64,000 nucleotides of DNA from Jiangella endophytica (GTDB taxonomy: Bacteria > Actinomycetota > Actinomycetes > Jiangellales > Jiangellaceae). The notes below the pieces were generated by a model. It made no database searches, was not told the origin of the DNA, and saw only the letters and a list, made by a program, of their open reading frames with translations. Of the stretch, positions 1 to 8,519 are shown one piece after another. Each line of letters begins with the position of its first letter. The first letter of the stretch is position 1. The DNA lies in the NCBI RefSeq assembly GCF_003427025.1, contig NZ_QVAI01000014.1:156979-220978 (forward strand). Reading direction: 5' to 3'. Both the position numbers and the translations under genes were made by a program.

Positions 1-190
1 GGCCGAGCAACTGCAGGCCGTCGTCATCGACGGGATCCCCGGCGCGGTGACCAAGCCGGCGCACGCGAACTTCGCGCAACTGCAGCAGGCCGTCCGGGCC
101 GAGCTGGACGCGCTGTGGACCGCGGACGCCGACGTCACCGCCGTCGCCGAGTCGGTCTGCGCGGCCGCCGACCCGCTGCTGGGCGGCTGA
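1..190 (+). CDS. ABC transporter sugar-binding protein, C-terminal fragment
   Basis: Only the last 62 codons lie in the window (reading frame begins at base 2, TGA at 188-190). The helical tail, with QLQQAVRAELDALW and a final ADPLLGG, looks like the C-terminus of family 1 extracellular solute-binding proteins (MalE/UgpB type). The strongest argument is context: two sugar-type ABC permease genes follow immediately, 8 bases after this stop. It would capture a carbohydrate outside the membrane and hand it to those permeases. The fragment is too short to name a substrate. No ATPase gene of the MsiK/UgpC type follows, so a shared ATPase encoded elsewhere is likely. Confidence 0.6.
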   Translation, partial: AEQLQAVVIDGIPGAVTKPAHANFAQLQQAVRAELDALWTADADVTAVAESVCAAADPLLGG

Positions 191-198
191 GAACGGTC

Positions 199-1110
199 AT
201 GGCGACGGCGACCATGAGCCCGCCCCAGCGGCGGCTGAACCGGCGCGAGGACGTCCTCACCGGCTTCGCGTTCGTCCTGCCCCAGCTCGTCGGCAGCCTG
301 CTGTTCGTGATCGGGCCGCTGGTCGCCGTCGTCTGGTACAGCCTGCACGACTGGAACGTGCTGGCGAACAGCTTCACCTACTCCGGCGCGGACAACTACG
401 AGCGGCTGGCGTCCGACCCGGGCTTCCACGACGCGATGCGGGCCAGCGGGATCTTCTCCGCCGGACTGGTGCTGCTGAACGTGAGCCTGGCGCTCGCACT
501 GGCCGTCATGCTCAACCAGCGGCTGCCGGGCACGGCGACGTTCCGGGCGTTCTTCTTCTCCCCGGTCGTCGTGTCGCTGGTCGCGTGGACCATCGTGTGG
601 GGGTTCCTGCTGCAGGCCGACGGCGGCATCAACGGGTTCCTGTCGCAACTGGGCGTCGACGGGCCCAACTGGCTGCGCGAGGGCCCGACGGCGATGCTCT
701 CGGTGATCGTCGTCCAGGTGTTCAAGAACGTCGGTCTGAACATGGTGCTGTTCCTGGCCGCCCTGCAGGGCGTGCCGAAGGAGGTCCGCGAGGCCGCGAC
801 CATGGACGGCGCGTCACCGTGGCGCTCGTTCTGGTCGGTGACGGTGCCGCTGATCAGCGGGACCATCCTGCTGGTGTCGATCCTGACCGTGGTCGGGTCG
901 CTGCAGGTGTTCGCGCAGATCGCCGTGCTCACGCAGGGCGGGCCGGGCACGTCGACCACGGTGATCGTCTACTACCTGTACCAGCAGGCCTTCCAGTTCC
1001 AGGAGTTCGGCTACGCCAGCGCCGTGTCGGTGGTGCTGTTCGTGATCGTGGCGATCCTGACGTTCGTCCAGTGGCAGACACGGAAGCGGTGGGTGTTCCA
1101 TGAGGTCTGA
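199..1110 (+). CDS. sugar ABC transporter permease (MalF/UgpA type)
   Basis: Inner-membrane permease of a binding-protein-dependent carbohydrate importer, 303 residues from ATG 199; a second ATG at 214 is possible. About six hydrophobic segments are visible, beginning with FAFVLPQLVGSLLFVIGPLV. The cytoplasmic EAA loop that docks the ATPase is clear near residue 195 (EVREAATMDGAS). Length and motif fit the MalF/UgpA/LacF family. The gene starts 8 bases after the solute-binding protein stop and its last 11 bases overlap the next permease, so the three form one operon. The longer frame opening at 115 would overlap the upstream gene by 76 bases and is unlikely. Confidence 0.9.
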   Translation: MATATMSPPQRRLNRREDVLTGFAFVLPQLVGSLLFVIGPLVAVVWYSLHDWNVLANSFTYSGADNYERLASDPGFHDAMRASGIFSAGLVLLNVSLALALAVMLNQRLPGTATFRAFFFSPVVVSLVAWTIVWGFLLQADGGINGFLSQLGVDGPNWLREGPTAMLSVIVVQVFKNVGLNMVLFLAALQGVPKEVREAATMDGASPWRSFWSVTVPLISGTILLVSILTVVGSLQVFAQIAVLTQGGPGTSTTVIVYYLYQQAFQFQEFGYASAVSVVLFVIVAILTFVQWQTRKRWVFHEV

Positions 1111-2017
1111 CGTCGTCGAGGCCCCGGTGTCCGCGGCCGCCGGCCCGGGGTCCGCAGCACCGGAGCCGTCGCCGTCGCGGCGCCGCCGGGTCCGTCCGGC
1201 AGCGGTGCTACTGCTCGCCGTTCTCGGTGTGCTGGCCGTGCCGTTCGTCTTCCCCACCTGGTGGATGGTGACGGCCAGCTTCAAGCCGATGAGCGAGATC
1301 CTGCGGATCCCGCCGACGCTGTGGCCGTCGGCGCCGACCACCGAGGCCTACGGCCAGGTGTTCGACCTGCAGCCGTTCGCGCAGCAGTACTGGAACAGCA
1401 TGTACATCGCGGCACTGGTCACCGTGGGCACCATCGCGGTGTCGTCGATGGCCGGCTACGCGTTCGCCCGCATTCGCTTTCCCGGGGCGAACCTGCTGTT
1501 CGGCGTCGTGCTGATCGGGCTGCTGGTGCCCGCGGAGGTCACCATCGTGCCGCTGTTCCGGCTGGTCAACTGGGCCGGGCTGATCGACACCCACTGGCCG
1601 CTGATCGTGATCCCGATCATCGGTGCGCCCAGCGTGCTGGCGACGTTCATCATGCGGCAGTACTTCCTGACCCTGCCGACCGAGCTGGAGGAGGCCGCCC
1701 GCATGGACGGCCTCAGCCGGGCCGGCATCTTCCGCCGGATCGCGTTCCCGCTGGCCCGACCGGCCGTCGCGGCGGTCGCGATCTTCACCTTCCTGCACTC
1801 GTGGAACCTGTTCCTGGAGCCGCTGGTCTTCCTGTCCAGCCGCGAGAACTTCACCCTGCCGCTGGCGCTCACGCAGTACGTCGACGCGTACGGCGGGCCG
1901 ATGTGGAACGTCCAGCTGGCCGCCACCACGCTCACGGTGCTGCCGGTGCTCGGGGTGTTCCTGCTGGCCCAGCGGCAGTTCGTCGAGGGCCTGGCCAACA
2001 CCGGCCTGAAGGGCTGA
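1100..2017 (+). CDS. sugar ABC transporter permease (MalG/UgpE type)
   Basis: Second permease half of the carbohydrate importer, 305 residues. After a Pro/Ala/Arg-rich cytoplasmic N-terminus (about 35 residues) come six predicted membrane segments and an EAA loop near residue 196 (ELEEAARMDGLSRAG), the contact site for the ATPase. ATG 1100 overlaps the previous permease by 11 bases in another frame, which suggests translational coupling. The two permeases are expected to form a heterodimer. Two secreted, Tat-type carbohydrate-active proteins follow in the same direction, so the imported substrate may be a product of those enzymes; that link is inferred. Confidence 0.92.
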   Translation: MRSDVVEAPVSAAAGPGSAAPEPSPSRRRRVRPAAVLLLAVLGVLAVPFVFPTWWMVTASFKPMSEILRIPPTLWPSAPTTEAYGQVFDLQPFAQQYWNSMYIAALVTVGTIAVSSMAGYAFARIRFPGANLLFGVVLIGLLVPAEVTIVPLFRLVNWAGLIDTHWPLIVIPIIGAPSVLATFIMRQYFLTLPTELEEAARMDGLSRAGIFRRIAFPLARPAVAAVAIFTFLHSWNLFLEPLVFLSSRENFTLPLALTQYVDAYGGPMWNVQLAATTLTVLPVLGVFLLAQRQFVEGLANTGLKG

Positions 2018-2049
2018 CCCCGTCCGTTCCTTGCGAGAGGAGTTCGTCG

Positions 2050-4302
2050 ATGTCGCCGAACCACCCGTCCGACGCACCATCGCTCTCCCGCCGCTCGCTG
2101 CTGGCCATCAGTGCCGGCCTCGCGGCCGCACCGTTCCTGCCCGTCTCCGTCGCCCGGGCCGCCGGTCCGTCCACCGGCCTGGCCGCGGGTCCGGCCTCCT
2201 GGTCCGCGTCCGGGGTGGACCCGACGGTGTTCGGGTCCACCCTGACCGGGCTGCCGGCCGACCCGACCACGGTCGTGCTCGGCTCCCCCGGGTTCGCCGC
2301 GCACGGCGACGGCATCGGCGACGACACCGCCGCTGTGCAGGCCGCCGTCGACGAGGCGTCGCGGCGTGGCATCGCCAACAAGCTCGGCGACATCCTCGGC
2401 GGCGCCCGCGACTTCCCGCACGGCGACGGCGGCGGCGTCGTCCTGGTGCCCGAGGGGACGTACCGGCTGTCCGCGCCGATCAACGTGTGGGACTCGGTCC
2501 GCGTCGTCGGCTACGGCGCGCGGCGGCCCGTGTTCGTGCTCGGCGCGGCGACCCCCGGCTATGCGACCGGCACGCCACGAGACGTCTTCTCGTTCCGGCG
2601 CCGGCCCGTCGGCGGCCCGGTCACGTACGCCAACAACGACACGTTCGGCTCCGGCCTGGTGAACCTCGACCTCGTCGTCGAGCCGGGCAACCCGGACACG
2701 TTCGCCGTCCGGTTCGCCGGCGCCCAGCTGTGCATCCTGCAGGATCTCGACATCCACCTCGGCGAGGGCCACACCGGCATCGACCACAACGCGAACCTCA
2801 TCCAGCGCGTGCGGGTGTTCGGCGGCGAGATCGGCTTCCACGCCTACGCAGCGTCGGCCGGCTGGCAGACGACGGTGCTGGACTGCCGGTTCGAGGGCCA
2901 GCGCGGTATGAACGTCCGGATGTTCAACGACGCCAAGCTGGTGGTCGTGCGGTCGGTGTTCGCCGGCGCGCCGCGGGCGTTCGAGTCCGCCGTCGACCAG
3001 TGGCAGCACCTTTACATCGAGGACTCGCACTTCCAGGACGTCGGCGACGTCGCCGTGGTGCTGAACGAGAGCTCCACCATCCCCGGGGCGGCCGATCCGC
3101 TGATCCGGGGCAGCAACCAGCTCACCCTGCTGAACTGCACCGCGTCGGGGTTCCGCGATCTGCTGCTGCTCGCGCAGACCGGCTCGCGGACGCGCGCCCG
3201 CAGCGCTCCGTCGCGGATCAGGGAGCTGACGTACGGGCTGCGGGTCGAGCGGGCGCTGACGGCCCGGGAGGCGCGCCGCGACGGCGTCCACGCGGACGTC
3301 GTCGGGACCGCCGGAACGGCGTGGACGAAACGGATCCTGCGCACGGACGTGCCGGCGCTGCCCGCTGTGCGCGACTGGGTGAACGTGGCCGACGTCGCCG
3401 CGTCGCTCGGGCGGACCATCGGTACCGGCGACGACGACCTCGCGGTGTTCCAGGCCGCCGTCGACCGGCACGACACCGTCTACGTCCCGATCGGGCAGTA
3501 CCTGCTCAGCGACACGCTGCGGCTGCGGCGCACGTCGAACCTCATCGGGCTGCACCCCCGGCAGACCTGGCTGCGCGCCGTCGACGCCCATCCGCACTTC
3601 AGCGACCCGGACGCGCCGCGGGCGCTGGTCCAGACCCCGCGCGGGGGCCGGAACATCGTCGTCGGGCTGGGCCTGGACACCGCCGAGCAGACACCGGGCG
3701 CCGCGAACGTGCTGTGGCAGTCCGGCGACGGGTCGTACCTGGCCGACGTGACGACGCAGTTCATCAAGTGGCATCCGGAGGAGGTGTCGTCCGGCGACCC
3801 GGGCTACACCTACCGCGGCCGGCACAAGTACAACGTGTGGGTGCGCGGGGGCGGCGGGACGATCGCCAACGTGTGGGCCGCGGCGGGGTGGGCCGACAAC
3901 GGGCTGCTGGTCGAGCGGACCGACGTGCCGGCCCGCGTCTACGAGGTCTCCGTCGAGCACCACGAGACCCGCGAGGTGGTACTGCGCGGGGTGTCCGGCT
4001 GGCGGTTCCTCGGGCTGCAGACGGAGGACCATCTCTACGGCTGGCGCTCGCAGGCGGTCGAGGTGGAGTCCAGCTCCGACGTGCTCTTCGCCAACTCGGT
4101 GTTCTTCCGGGTCGCGACCGTCCTCGGTCCGCACCCGTACGCCGTCAGCGTGCGGGACTCGAGCGGCATCGTGCTGCGCGGCAACCGCGGCTACCGCAAC
4201 ATCGCGCCGGAGTTCACCCAGTGGGGCGCCGCGGTCGTCGACCACGACACCGGGCGGACGGTGCCGGAGATCGAGTTCGCGCTGATCGAGATCGCGGGGT
4301 GA
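2050..4302 (+). CDS. Tat-exported parallel beta-helix protein, GH55/pectate-lyase-like
   Basis: Predicted exported protein of 750 residues. ATG 2050 is preceded by a GAGAGGAG ribosome site. Residues 13-18 (SRRSLL) followed by a hydrophobic stretch and ARA make a twin-arginine-type signal. Two similar modules are visible. The first contains DDTAAVQAAVDEA near residue 92, followed by a VPEGTY strand. The second contains DDDLAVFQAAVD near residue 460, followed by VPIGQYLLSDTLRL. Two tandem right-handed beta-helices starting this way are typical of the Pectate_lyase_3 fold and of GH55 beta-1,3-glucanases. No catalytic residue can be assigned by eye, so lyase versus hydrolase is open. It sits between the permeases and a GH26-like gene and is probably part of a polysaccharide-use operon. 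Confidence 0.75.
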   Translation: MSPNHPSDAPSLSRRSLLAISAGLAAAPFLPVSVARAAGPSTGLAAGPASWSASGVDPTVFGSTLTGLPADPTTVVLGSPGFAAHGDGIGDDTAAVQAAVDEASRRGIANKLGDILGGARDFPHGDGGGVVLVPEGTYRLSAPINVWDSVRVVGYGARRPVFVLGAATPGYATGTPRDVFSFRRRPVGGPVTYANNDTFGSGLVNLDLVVEPGNPDTFAVRFAGAQLCILQDLDIHLGEGHTGIDHNANLIQRVRVFGGEIGFHAYAASAGWQTTVLDCRFEGQRGMNVRMFNDAKLVVVRSVFAGAPRAFESAVDQWQHLYIEDSHFQDVGDVAVVLNESSTIPGAADPLIRGSNQLTLLNCTASGFRDLLLLAQTGSRTRARSAPSRIRELTYGLRVERALTAREARRDGVHADVVGTAGTAWTKRILRTDVPALPAVRDWVNVADVAASLGRTIGTGDDDLAVFQAAVDRHDTVYVPIGQYLLSDTLRLRRTSNLIGLHPRQTWLRAVDAHPHFSDPDAPRALVQTPRGGRNIVVGLGLDTAEQTPGAANVLWQSGDGSYLADVTTQFIKWHPEEVSSGDPGYTYRGRHKYNVWVRGGGGTIANVWAAAGWADNGLLVERTDVPARVYEVSVEHHETREVVLRGVSGWRFLGLQTEDHLYGWRSQAVEVESSSDVLFANSVFFRVATVLGPHPYAVSVRDSSGIVLRGNRGYRNIAPEFTQWGAAVVDHDTGRTVPEIEFALIEIAG

Positions 4303-4307
4303 CGACG

Positions 4308-5261
4308 ATGGAGCGACGCGACTTCCTGAAGCTGGCCGGCGGCGTGGCGGCCGGGGTGGCCGCGGGCGGTGCCCTGGCCCCGTCGGCGGCCGCCGCGCCC
4401 CGCGACCGGAGCGAGCTGATCCCGTCGGCCGGTGCCCACTTCGGCGCGTACGTCTACGCCGGGAACGACGCCGGGGTCTCGCAGCCGGAGGCGCTGGAGA
4501 CGAAGATCGGCCACCAGCTCGGCGTCAACCACTGCTTCCACCACTACGGGACGCCGCCGCACACGACGCGCTGGCAGAACGACATCGCGGCGGGCCGCAT
4601 CCCGATGATCTCGTGGGGCGCCGGGCCGCAGTCGCGGCTGGCGGAGATCCTCACCGGCGTGCACGACGACGAGATCGAGGGCCAGGCGACGCTGCTGGCG
4701 TCGCTCGGTGCGCCGCTGTTCCTGCGGTTCACCTGGGAGTTCGACCTGCGCTACACCGACACCGGCCTGTTCACCGACGTCTGGCGGTACGTGCACTGGA
4801 AGTTCGCCGGCGCCCCGAACGTCGCGTTCGTGTGGTGCCCGACGTGGCGCGCGTACCGCGAGACGTTCAAGGCGGACGGCTTCTACCCCGGCGACTCGCA
4901 CGTCGACTGGATCGCCGCCGACGGCTACGCCCGCCCGCACACCGACCCGATGTACCACTACCGGGCGTTCGACCTGATGTTCGACGCGGCGCACGCCTTC
5001 GCGGCCGACCACGGGAAGCCGTTCATGGTCGGTGAGACCGGCGTGCACCGAGCCGCGGTGGACCCCGTGCAGGCCGCGTGGCTCACCACGACGCGGTCGG
5101 TGGTGAAGAGCTCCTACCCGCACCTCAAGGCGTTCCTCTACTTCCACCGCGACGGCGACGCCCCCGACGGCGACGACTGGCGGGTCACCGTCCCCGACGG
5201 CGGGCCGGCCCAGCAGGCGTTCGCCGCCTTCGCCCACGACGCGTACTTCGACCCGGTCTGA
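4308..5261 (+). CDS. Tat-exported GH26-like glycoside hydrolase
   Basis: Predicted secreted (beta/alpha)8 hydrolase of 317 residues, beginning 5 bases after the beta-helix gene. The N-terminus MERRDFLKLAGG is a good twin-arginine signal and an Ala-rich cleavage region ends near residue 30. Two acidic residues sit where clan GH-A/GH26 enzymes carry the acid/base and nucleophile: E144 in LFLRFTWEFDL and E243 in FMVGETGVHR. Family members cut beta-mannan or related glycans. The protein is near the lower size limit for GH26 and has no visible carbohydrate-binding module. Substrate is unknown; pairing with a beta-helix enzyme and a sugar importer suggests depolymerisation outside the cell followed by uptake. 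Confidence 0.72.
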   Translation: MERRDFLKLAGGVAAGVAAGGALAPSAAAAPRDRSELIPSAGAHFGAYVYAGNDAGVSQPEALETKIGHQLGVNHCFHHYGTPPHTTRWQNDIAAGRIPMISWGAGPQSRLAEILTGVHDDEIEGQATLLASLGAPLFLRFTWEFDLRYTDTGLFTDVWRYVHWKFAGAPNVAFVWCPTWRAYRETFKADGFYPGDSHVDWIAADGYARPHTDPMYHYRAFDLMFDAAHAFAADHGKPFMVGETGVHRAAVDPVQAAWLTTTRSVVKSSYPHLKAFLYFHRDGDAPDGDDWRVTVPDGGPAQQAFAAFAHDAYFDPV

Positions 5262-5302
5262 GGTGCCACCGCGGCCGGTGGACGCTGCGTGAGAATCGTC
5301 GA

Positions 5303-5881
5303 ATGACCAACGACCGCTTCATGCTGATCCACGATCCAGAACTCCAGGCCAGGGGCGAGCGGGTTCTGGGCGCCGAGTTCAGGGCGATGAGCGAGAGGGT
5401 GGTGCGGGCGACGGAGTTGACCTCCCGTCTCAACGTCCTCCCGTTCGACGACGAGGCGGGCAGGGCGGCGCTGTTCGAGCAGATCCTGGGCCGTCCGCTC
5501 CCGGCGAGGGTCACGATCTACCCGCCGTTCTACACCGATCACGGCCTTCGGCTGGAGCTGGCGGAGCGGGTCTTCATCAACCAGGGCTGCACGTTCCTCG
5601 ACTACGCCGGCATCAGGCTGGGCGGGGGCGTGATGGTCGGCCCGAAGGCCACCTTCATCACTATGGGCCACCCGGTGGACCCTGACGAGCGGCGCCGGTT
5701 CCTCAGCGGTGCGCCGATCGACGTGGCGGAGAACGTGTGGATCGGAGCCGGCGCGACGATCCTGCCCGGCGTCAGCATCGGCCGCGACGCCGTGGTCGCG
5801 GCCGGCACGGTCGTGGCCGACGACGTCCCACCGGCGAGCCTGGTCGCCGGGTCCAAGGGCACGGTGCGCCGACGTTGGTAG
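5303..5881 (+). CDS. sugar O-acetyltransferase, hexapeptide-repeat family
   Basis: Acetyl-CoA-dependent O-acetyltransferase of the maltose/galactoside acetyltransferase family, 192 residues, cytoplasmic and expected to be trimeric. Residues 1-70 form the helical cap typical of the family, followed by left-handed beta-helix hexapeptide repeats (VFINQGCTFLDYAGIRLG, then VWIGAGATILPGVSIG). The catalytic histidine is probably H123 in TMGHPVDPDERR. Length matches LacA/Maa enzymes. ATG 5303 is preferred because the open frame upstream runs into the GH26-like gene. It follows that gene by 41 bases and may belong to the same carbohydrate operon. Confidence 0.88.
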   Translation: MTNDRFMLIHDPELQARGERVLGAEFRAMSERVVRATELTSRLNVLPFDDEAGRAALFEQILGRPLPARVTIYPPFYTDHGLRLELAERVFINQGCTFLDYAGIRLGGGVMVGPKATFITMGHPVDPDERRRFLSGAPIDVAENVWIGAGATILPGVSIGRDAVVAAGTVVADDVPPASLVAGSKGTVRRRW

Positions 5882-6732
5882 CACACCGGGCCACGAACAA
5901 CGCACCCGCATCCGTCCTGGTCACCGGGGCAACGGGCAACGTCGGCCGGCCGCTGGTCGAGCAGTTGCTCAGCGCCGGGCACCGGGTCCGCGCTCTGACC
6001 CGCGACCCCGAGCGCGCCGCCCTGCCGGCCGAGACCGACGTCATCGCGGGGAACCTCGAGGACGCCCGCAGCCTGGACGTCGCGTTCGGGGGGATGGACG
6101 CGGCGCACGTCATCGGGTTCGACGGCGCCGGCCACTCCCCGCTGGACCGCGGCGAGCAGCTCGTCGAGACCGCCGTGCGCAAGGGCGTGCGCCGGGTGAC
6201 GCTGCTCAGGGGCGACCCGGGGAAGACCGGCTTGGAGCGGGCCGTCGAGGCGAGCGAGCTGGCCTGGACCTACCTCGCGCCGGTCGAGTTCATGTCGAAC
6301 GTGCTGGAGTGGGCCGACTGCATCCGCGCCGAGGGCGTCGTACGCCACGGGTTCCCGGACCTCAGGAGCGCGATGGTGCACGACGCCGACGTCGCCTCCG
6401 TCGCGGCCACGGCGCTGACCAGCGAGGGACACGCCCGGCAGGAGTACTGGCTCACCGGGCCGGAGGCGCTGACCGCGCCGGAGAAGGTCGCCGTGCTCAG
6501 CGAGGTGCTCGGCCGGCCGATCCGGTTCGAGGAGCTGACCCGTGACCAGATCGTCGGCCAGTGGCGCGAGCAGGGCTTCTCCGACGAGGACGTCGAGTTC
6601 TTCCTGCACTTGCGGACCGACCCGCCGGAGGCCGGCTCCACCGTGCTGCCGACGGTCGAGCAGGTGACCGGGCGCCCGGCGCGGACGTTCGCGCAGTGGG
6701 TCGCGGCGAACCGGGCCGCCTTCGGCGGGTGA
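5875..6732 (+). CDS. NmrA-like NAD(P)-binding Rossmann protein
   Basis: Atypical short-chain dehydrogenase of the NmrA/SDR_a5 group, about 285 residues. The dinucleotide motif TGATGNVG follows a beta strand (ASVLVTGATG) close to the N-terminus, and the family sequence RALTRDPERA comes about 30 residues later. The start is uncertain. The best in-frame codon close to the motif is TTG 5875, which overlaps the acetyltransferase stop by 7 bases; the only ATG (5737) lies 145 bases inside that gene. Proteins of this family act as quinone or NADPH-sensing reductases, and the substrate cannot be read from sequence. Confidence 0.8.
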   Translation: MVAHRATNNAPASVLVTGATGNVGRPLVEQLLSAGHRVRALTRDPERAALPAETDVIAGNLEDARSLDVAFGGMDAAHVIGFDGAGHSPLDRGEQLVETAVRKGVRRVTLLRGDPGKTGLERAVEASELAWTYLAPVEFMSNVLEWADCIRAEGVVRHGFPDLRSAMVHDADVASVAATALTSEGHARQEYWLTGPEALTAPEKVAVLSEVLGRPIRFEELTRDQIVGQWREQGFSDEDVEFFLHLRTDPPEAGSTVLPTVEQVTGRPARTFAQWVAANRAAFGG

Positions 6733-6761
6733 GCCAACCGCTAGGTTGCTAGCATGCTTGC

Positions 6762-8384
6762 ATGGATGCGCGGACGGACGACCCGCGGCGGGCCGGTGAC
6801 CTCCGGCTCGCCGTGGGCATCGTCGCGCTCGAGTTCGCCGCCGCCGTCAGCACCTTCGTCGCGTCGACACTGCTGCCGATCGTCGCGGCCGACCTCGGTG
6901 CCCGTCACCGGCTCGGGCTGCTGATCGCCGGCGGCACCCTCGGACTGTTCGTCGCGATGCCGCTGGCCGGGACGGTGCTGCGCCGGCTCGGCGCCGGGCG
7001 GACGCTGGCGCTCGGGACCGTGTTCTACGTCGGCGGGCTGGTCGTCGCGGCGACGGCACGGGTGGCGTGGCCGTTCGCGCTCGGCCAGTTCACCGCCGGC
7101 GCGGCGGGCGGACTGCTCGCCGTCTTCGGCATCAGCGCGGCGATCCGGCGGCTGGACGAGCGGCTGCGGCTGAAGGTGATCGCCGCGTCGTCGGCCATGT
7201 GGATCCTGCCCGCGATGGTCGGCCCGGCCGCGACGCTCGCGCTCGAGCACGTGGCCGGCTGGCGGTGGGCGCTGCTCGCCCCGGTGCCGGTCGTGCTGGC
7301 CGGGCGGCTGCTGGTGGTGAGCGCGGTCCGCGGCGAGGCGGCGCCGGCGGACGGGCAGCGCCTGCGGCCGGCCGGACTGCTCGTGCCCGCCGGAGCGGCC
7401 GCCGTCGTGCTGTCGGACGGTGTCTGGTTCGTCGCCGTGGCGGGTGCGCTCGCCGCCGTCGCCGGGACGGTCGTGCTGCTGCCCGCGGGGACGGCGCGGC
7501 TGCGCCGCGGCGCACCGGCGGCGCTGGCCGCCATGACGTTGTTCGGCGCCGGGTACGTCGGCGCCGACAGCCTCATCACCGTCCTGCTGACCGACGAGTA
7601 CGGCGTGAGCCTCGCGCGGGCGGCGGTGGTGCTCGGTGCCGCGCCGCTCGCCTGGGGCGTGACCAGCCTGGTGGTCGCCCGGGTGGCGCCCGAGCGACAG
7701 GTCCCGGCGGCAGGGCTCGCGCTGACGGCGGCAGCGGCGGCCGTCCTCGCCGCCGGGCCGCGCGAGTTCGCCGTCGCGCTGGTCGCCTGGGCCCTCGGTG
7801 GCGCCGGGGTCGGGCTGGCGTACCCGGGCCTCTACCTCCGCTCGACCACGCCGCCACCCCAGCCAGCCGCCTCGGCACGGCCAACGCTGCTGCTCGCTGG
7901 GGCTCGGCCGCCGAATCCAGCGACGGTGGAAAGGCCCGCCGGCGACGTCCGCCCGGCCGCCACGTCAGCGCCGGCATCCGAGCCGTCCGAAGCCCCATCA
8001 GCGGAACCGACCCGACGCGACGCGCTGACGGCCGAACCCCAGACACCGGTCCTGAACCGACACCGGACACCGGCCGCCGAACCACCACCACCCGAGCCGA
8101 CTCACCGTGATGCGCCGGCGACTCAGCCCCAACCACCGAACCAGAACGAACGCCCGACACCGTCGTCTGACCCTCGCTCACCGATACGGGGCCGACGCGA
8201 GGCGCTGGCGGCCGAACTGGCGACGGCGGTGATCACGGCCGAGGCGGTCGGCGGGCTGCTCGGCCGGGCCGGCGGAGGTGCGCTGGCCAGCGTCGACGAC
8301 GGCACCGCAGTCGCCTACGGCGCGTTCGCCGTGCTTCTGGCGGCGTCCGCTCTGGCCGCGACGCGCAGCCGGACACCGTCGTGA
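6762..8384 (+). CDS. MFS transporter with a Pro-rich insert and internal frame slip
   Basis: Integral membrane transporter of the major facilitator superfamily, 540 residues, against roughly 400-420 for similar proteins. Residues 1-360 look like normal membrane segments, with the family loop GLFVAMPLAG-VLRRLGAGR. Then about 120 hydrophilic residues (363-484) rich in Pro, Thr and Glu interrupt the fold before the final helix region begins at ATAVITAEAVGG. In the +1 frame over 7844-7894 the DNA encodes ASRLGTANAAA, which would join smoothly to AVITAEAVGG. The ancestral gene therefore seems to have suffered a one-base slip plus an insertion of about 320 bases that restores frame. Whether the present protein works is doubtful. 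Substrate unknown. Confidence 0.75.
   Translation: MDARTDDPRRAGDLRLAVGIVALEFAAAVSTFVASTLLPIVAADLGARHRLGLLIAGGTLGLFVAMPLAGTVLRRLGAGRTLALGTVFYVGGLVVAATARVAWPFALGQFTAGAAGGLLAVFGISAAIRRLDERLRLKVIAASSAMWILPAMVGPAATLALEHVAGWRWALLAPVPVVLAGRLLVVSAVRGEAAPADGQRLRPAGLLVPAGAAAVVLSDGVWFVAVAGALAAVAGTVVLLPAGTARLRRGAPAALAAMTLFGAGYVGADSLITVLLTDEYGVSLARAAVVLGAAPLAWGVTSLVVARVAPERQVPAAGLALTAAAAAVLAAGPREFAVALVAWALGGAGVGLAYPGLYLRSTTPPPQPAASARPTLLLAGARPPNPATVERPAGDVRPAATSAPASEPSEAPSAEPTRRDALTAEPQTPVLNRHRTPAAEPPPPEPTHRDAPATQPQPPNQNERPTPSSDPRSPIRGRREALAAELATAVITAEAVGGLLGRAGGGALASVDDGTAVAYGAFAVLLAASALAATRSRTPS
7850..8217 (+). other. inserted low-complexity segment inside the MFS gene
   Basis: This stretch codes for Pro/Thr/Glu/Arg-rich sequence unlike the membrane protein around it. 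It holds a degenerate direct repeat: 8012-8037 and 8192-8217 match at 24 of 26 bases and lie exactly 180 bases apart, so both copies are read in the same frame (RRDALTAE and RREALAAE). A weaker third version (THRDAPAT) lies between them. This suggests local duplication or slippage rather than a mobile element; no terminal inverted repeats or target duplication were seen. Confidence 0.5.
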
Positions 8385-8432
8385 ACCCGATGGCGGCATC
8401 GCCCGCGGCACATCGCCCACCCGCCCGCGGAT

Positions 8433-8508
8433 CCGGCGGGTACTCCCGAAACCGGCGCTTGGCGCTCGATCCCGGCCCGGACGCGCCGGTATCGGGAGTA
8501 TCCGCCGG
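8433..8508. terminator. long imperfect hairpin between convergent genes
   Basis: Arms 8433-8458 and 8483-8508 pair at 24 of 26 positions around a 24-base loop. The hairpin lies 49 bases after the MFS stop and 12 bases before the stop of the opposing AbiEi/DUF559 gene, so it could stop transcription from both sides. No U-tract follows, as is common in actinomycetes. The length and near-perfect pairing would also suit a repetitive palindromic element; no second copy was found in this window. Confidence 0.6.
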
Positions 8509-8519
8509 TTCGGCGGGCA

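Noticed and set aside
1456..4245. A 929-codon open frame on the minus strand opposite the permease and beta-helix genes
   Set aside because: It spans two real genes with clear family motifs on the other strand and has no domain of its own; it is a codon-bias shadow.
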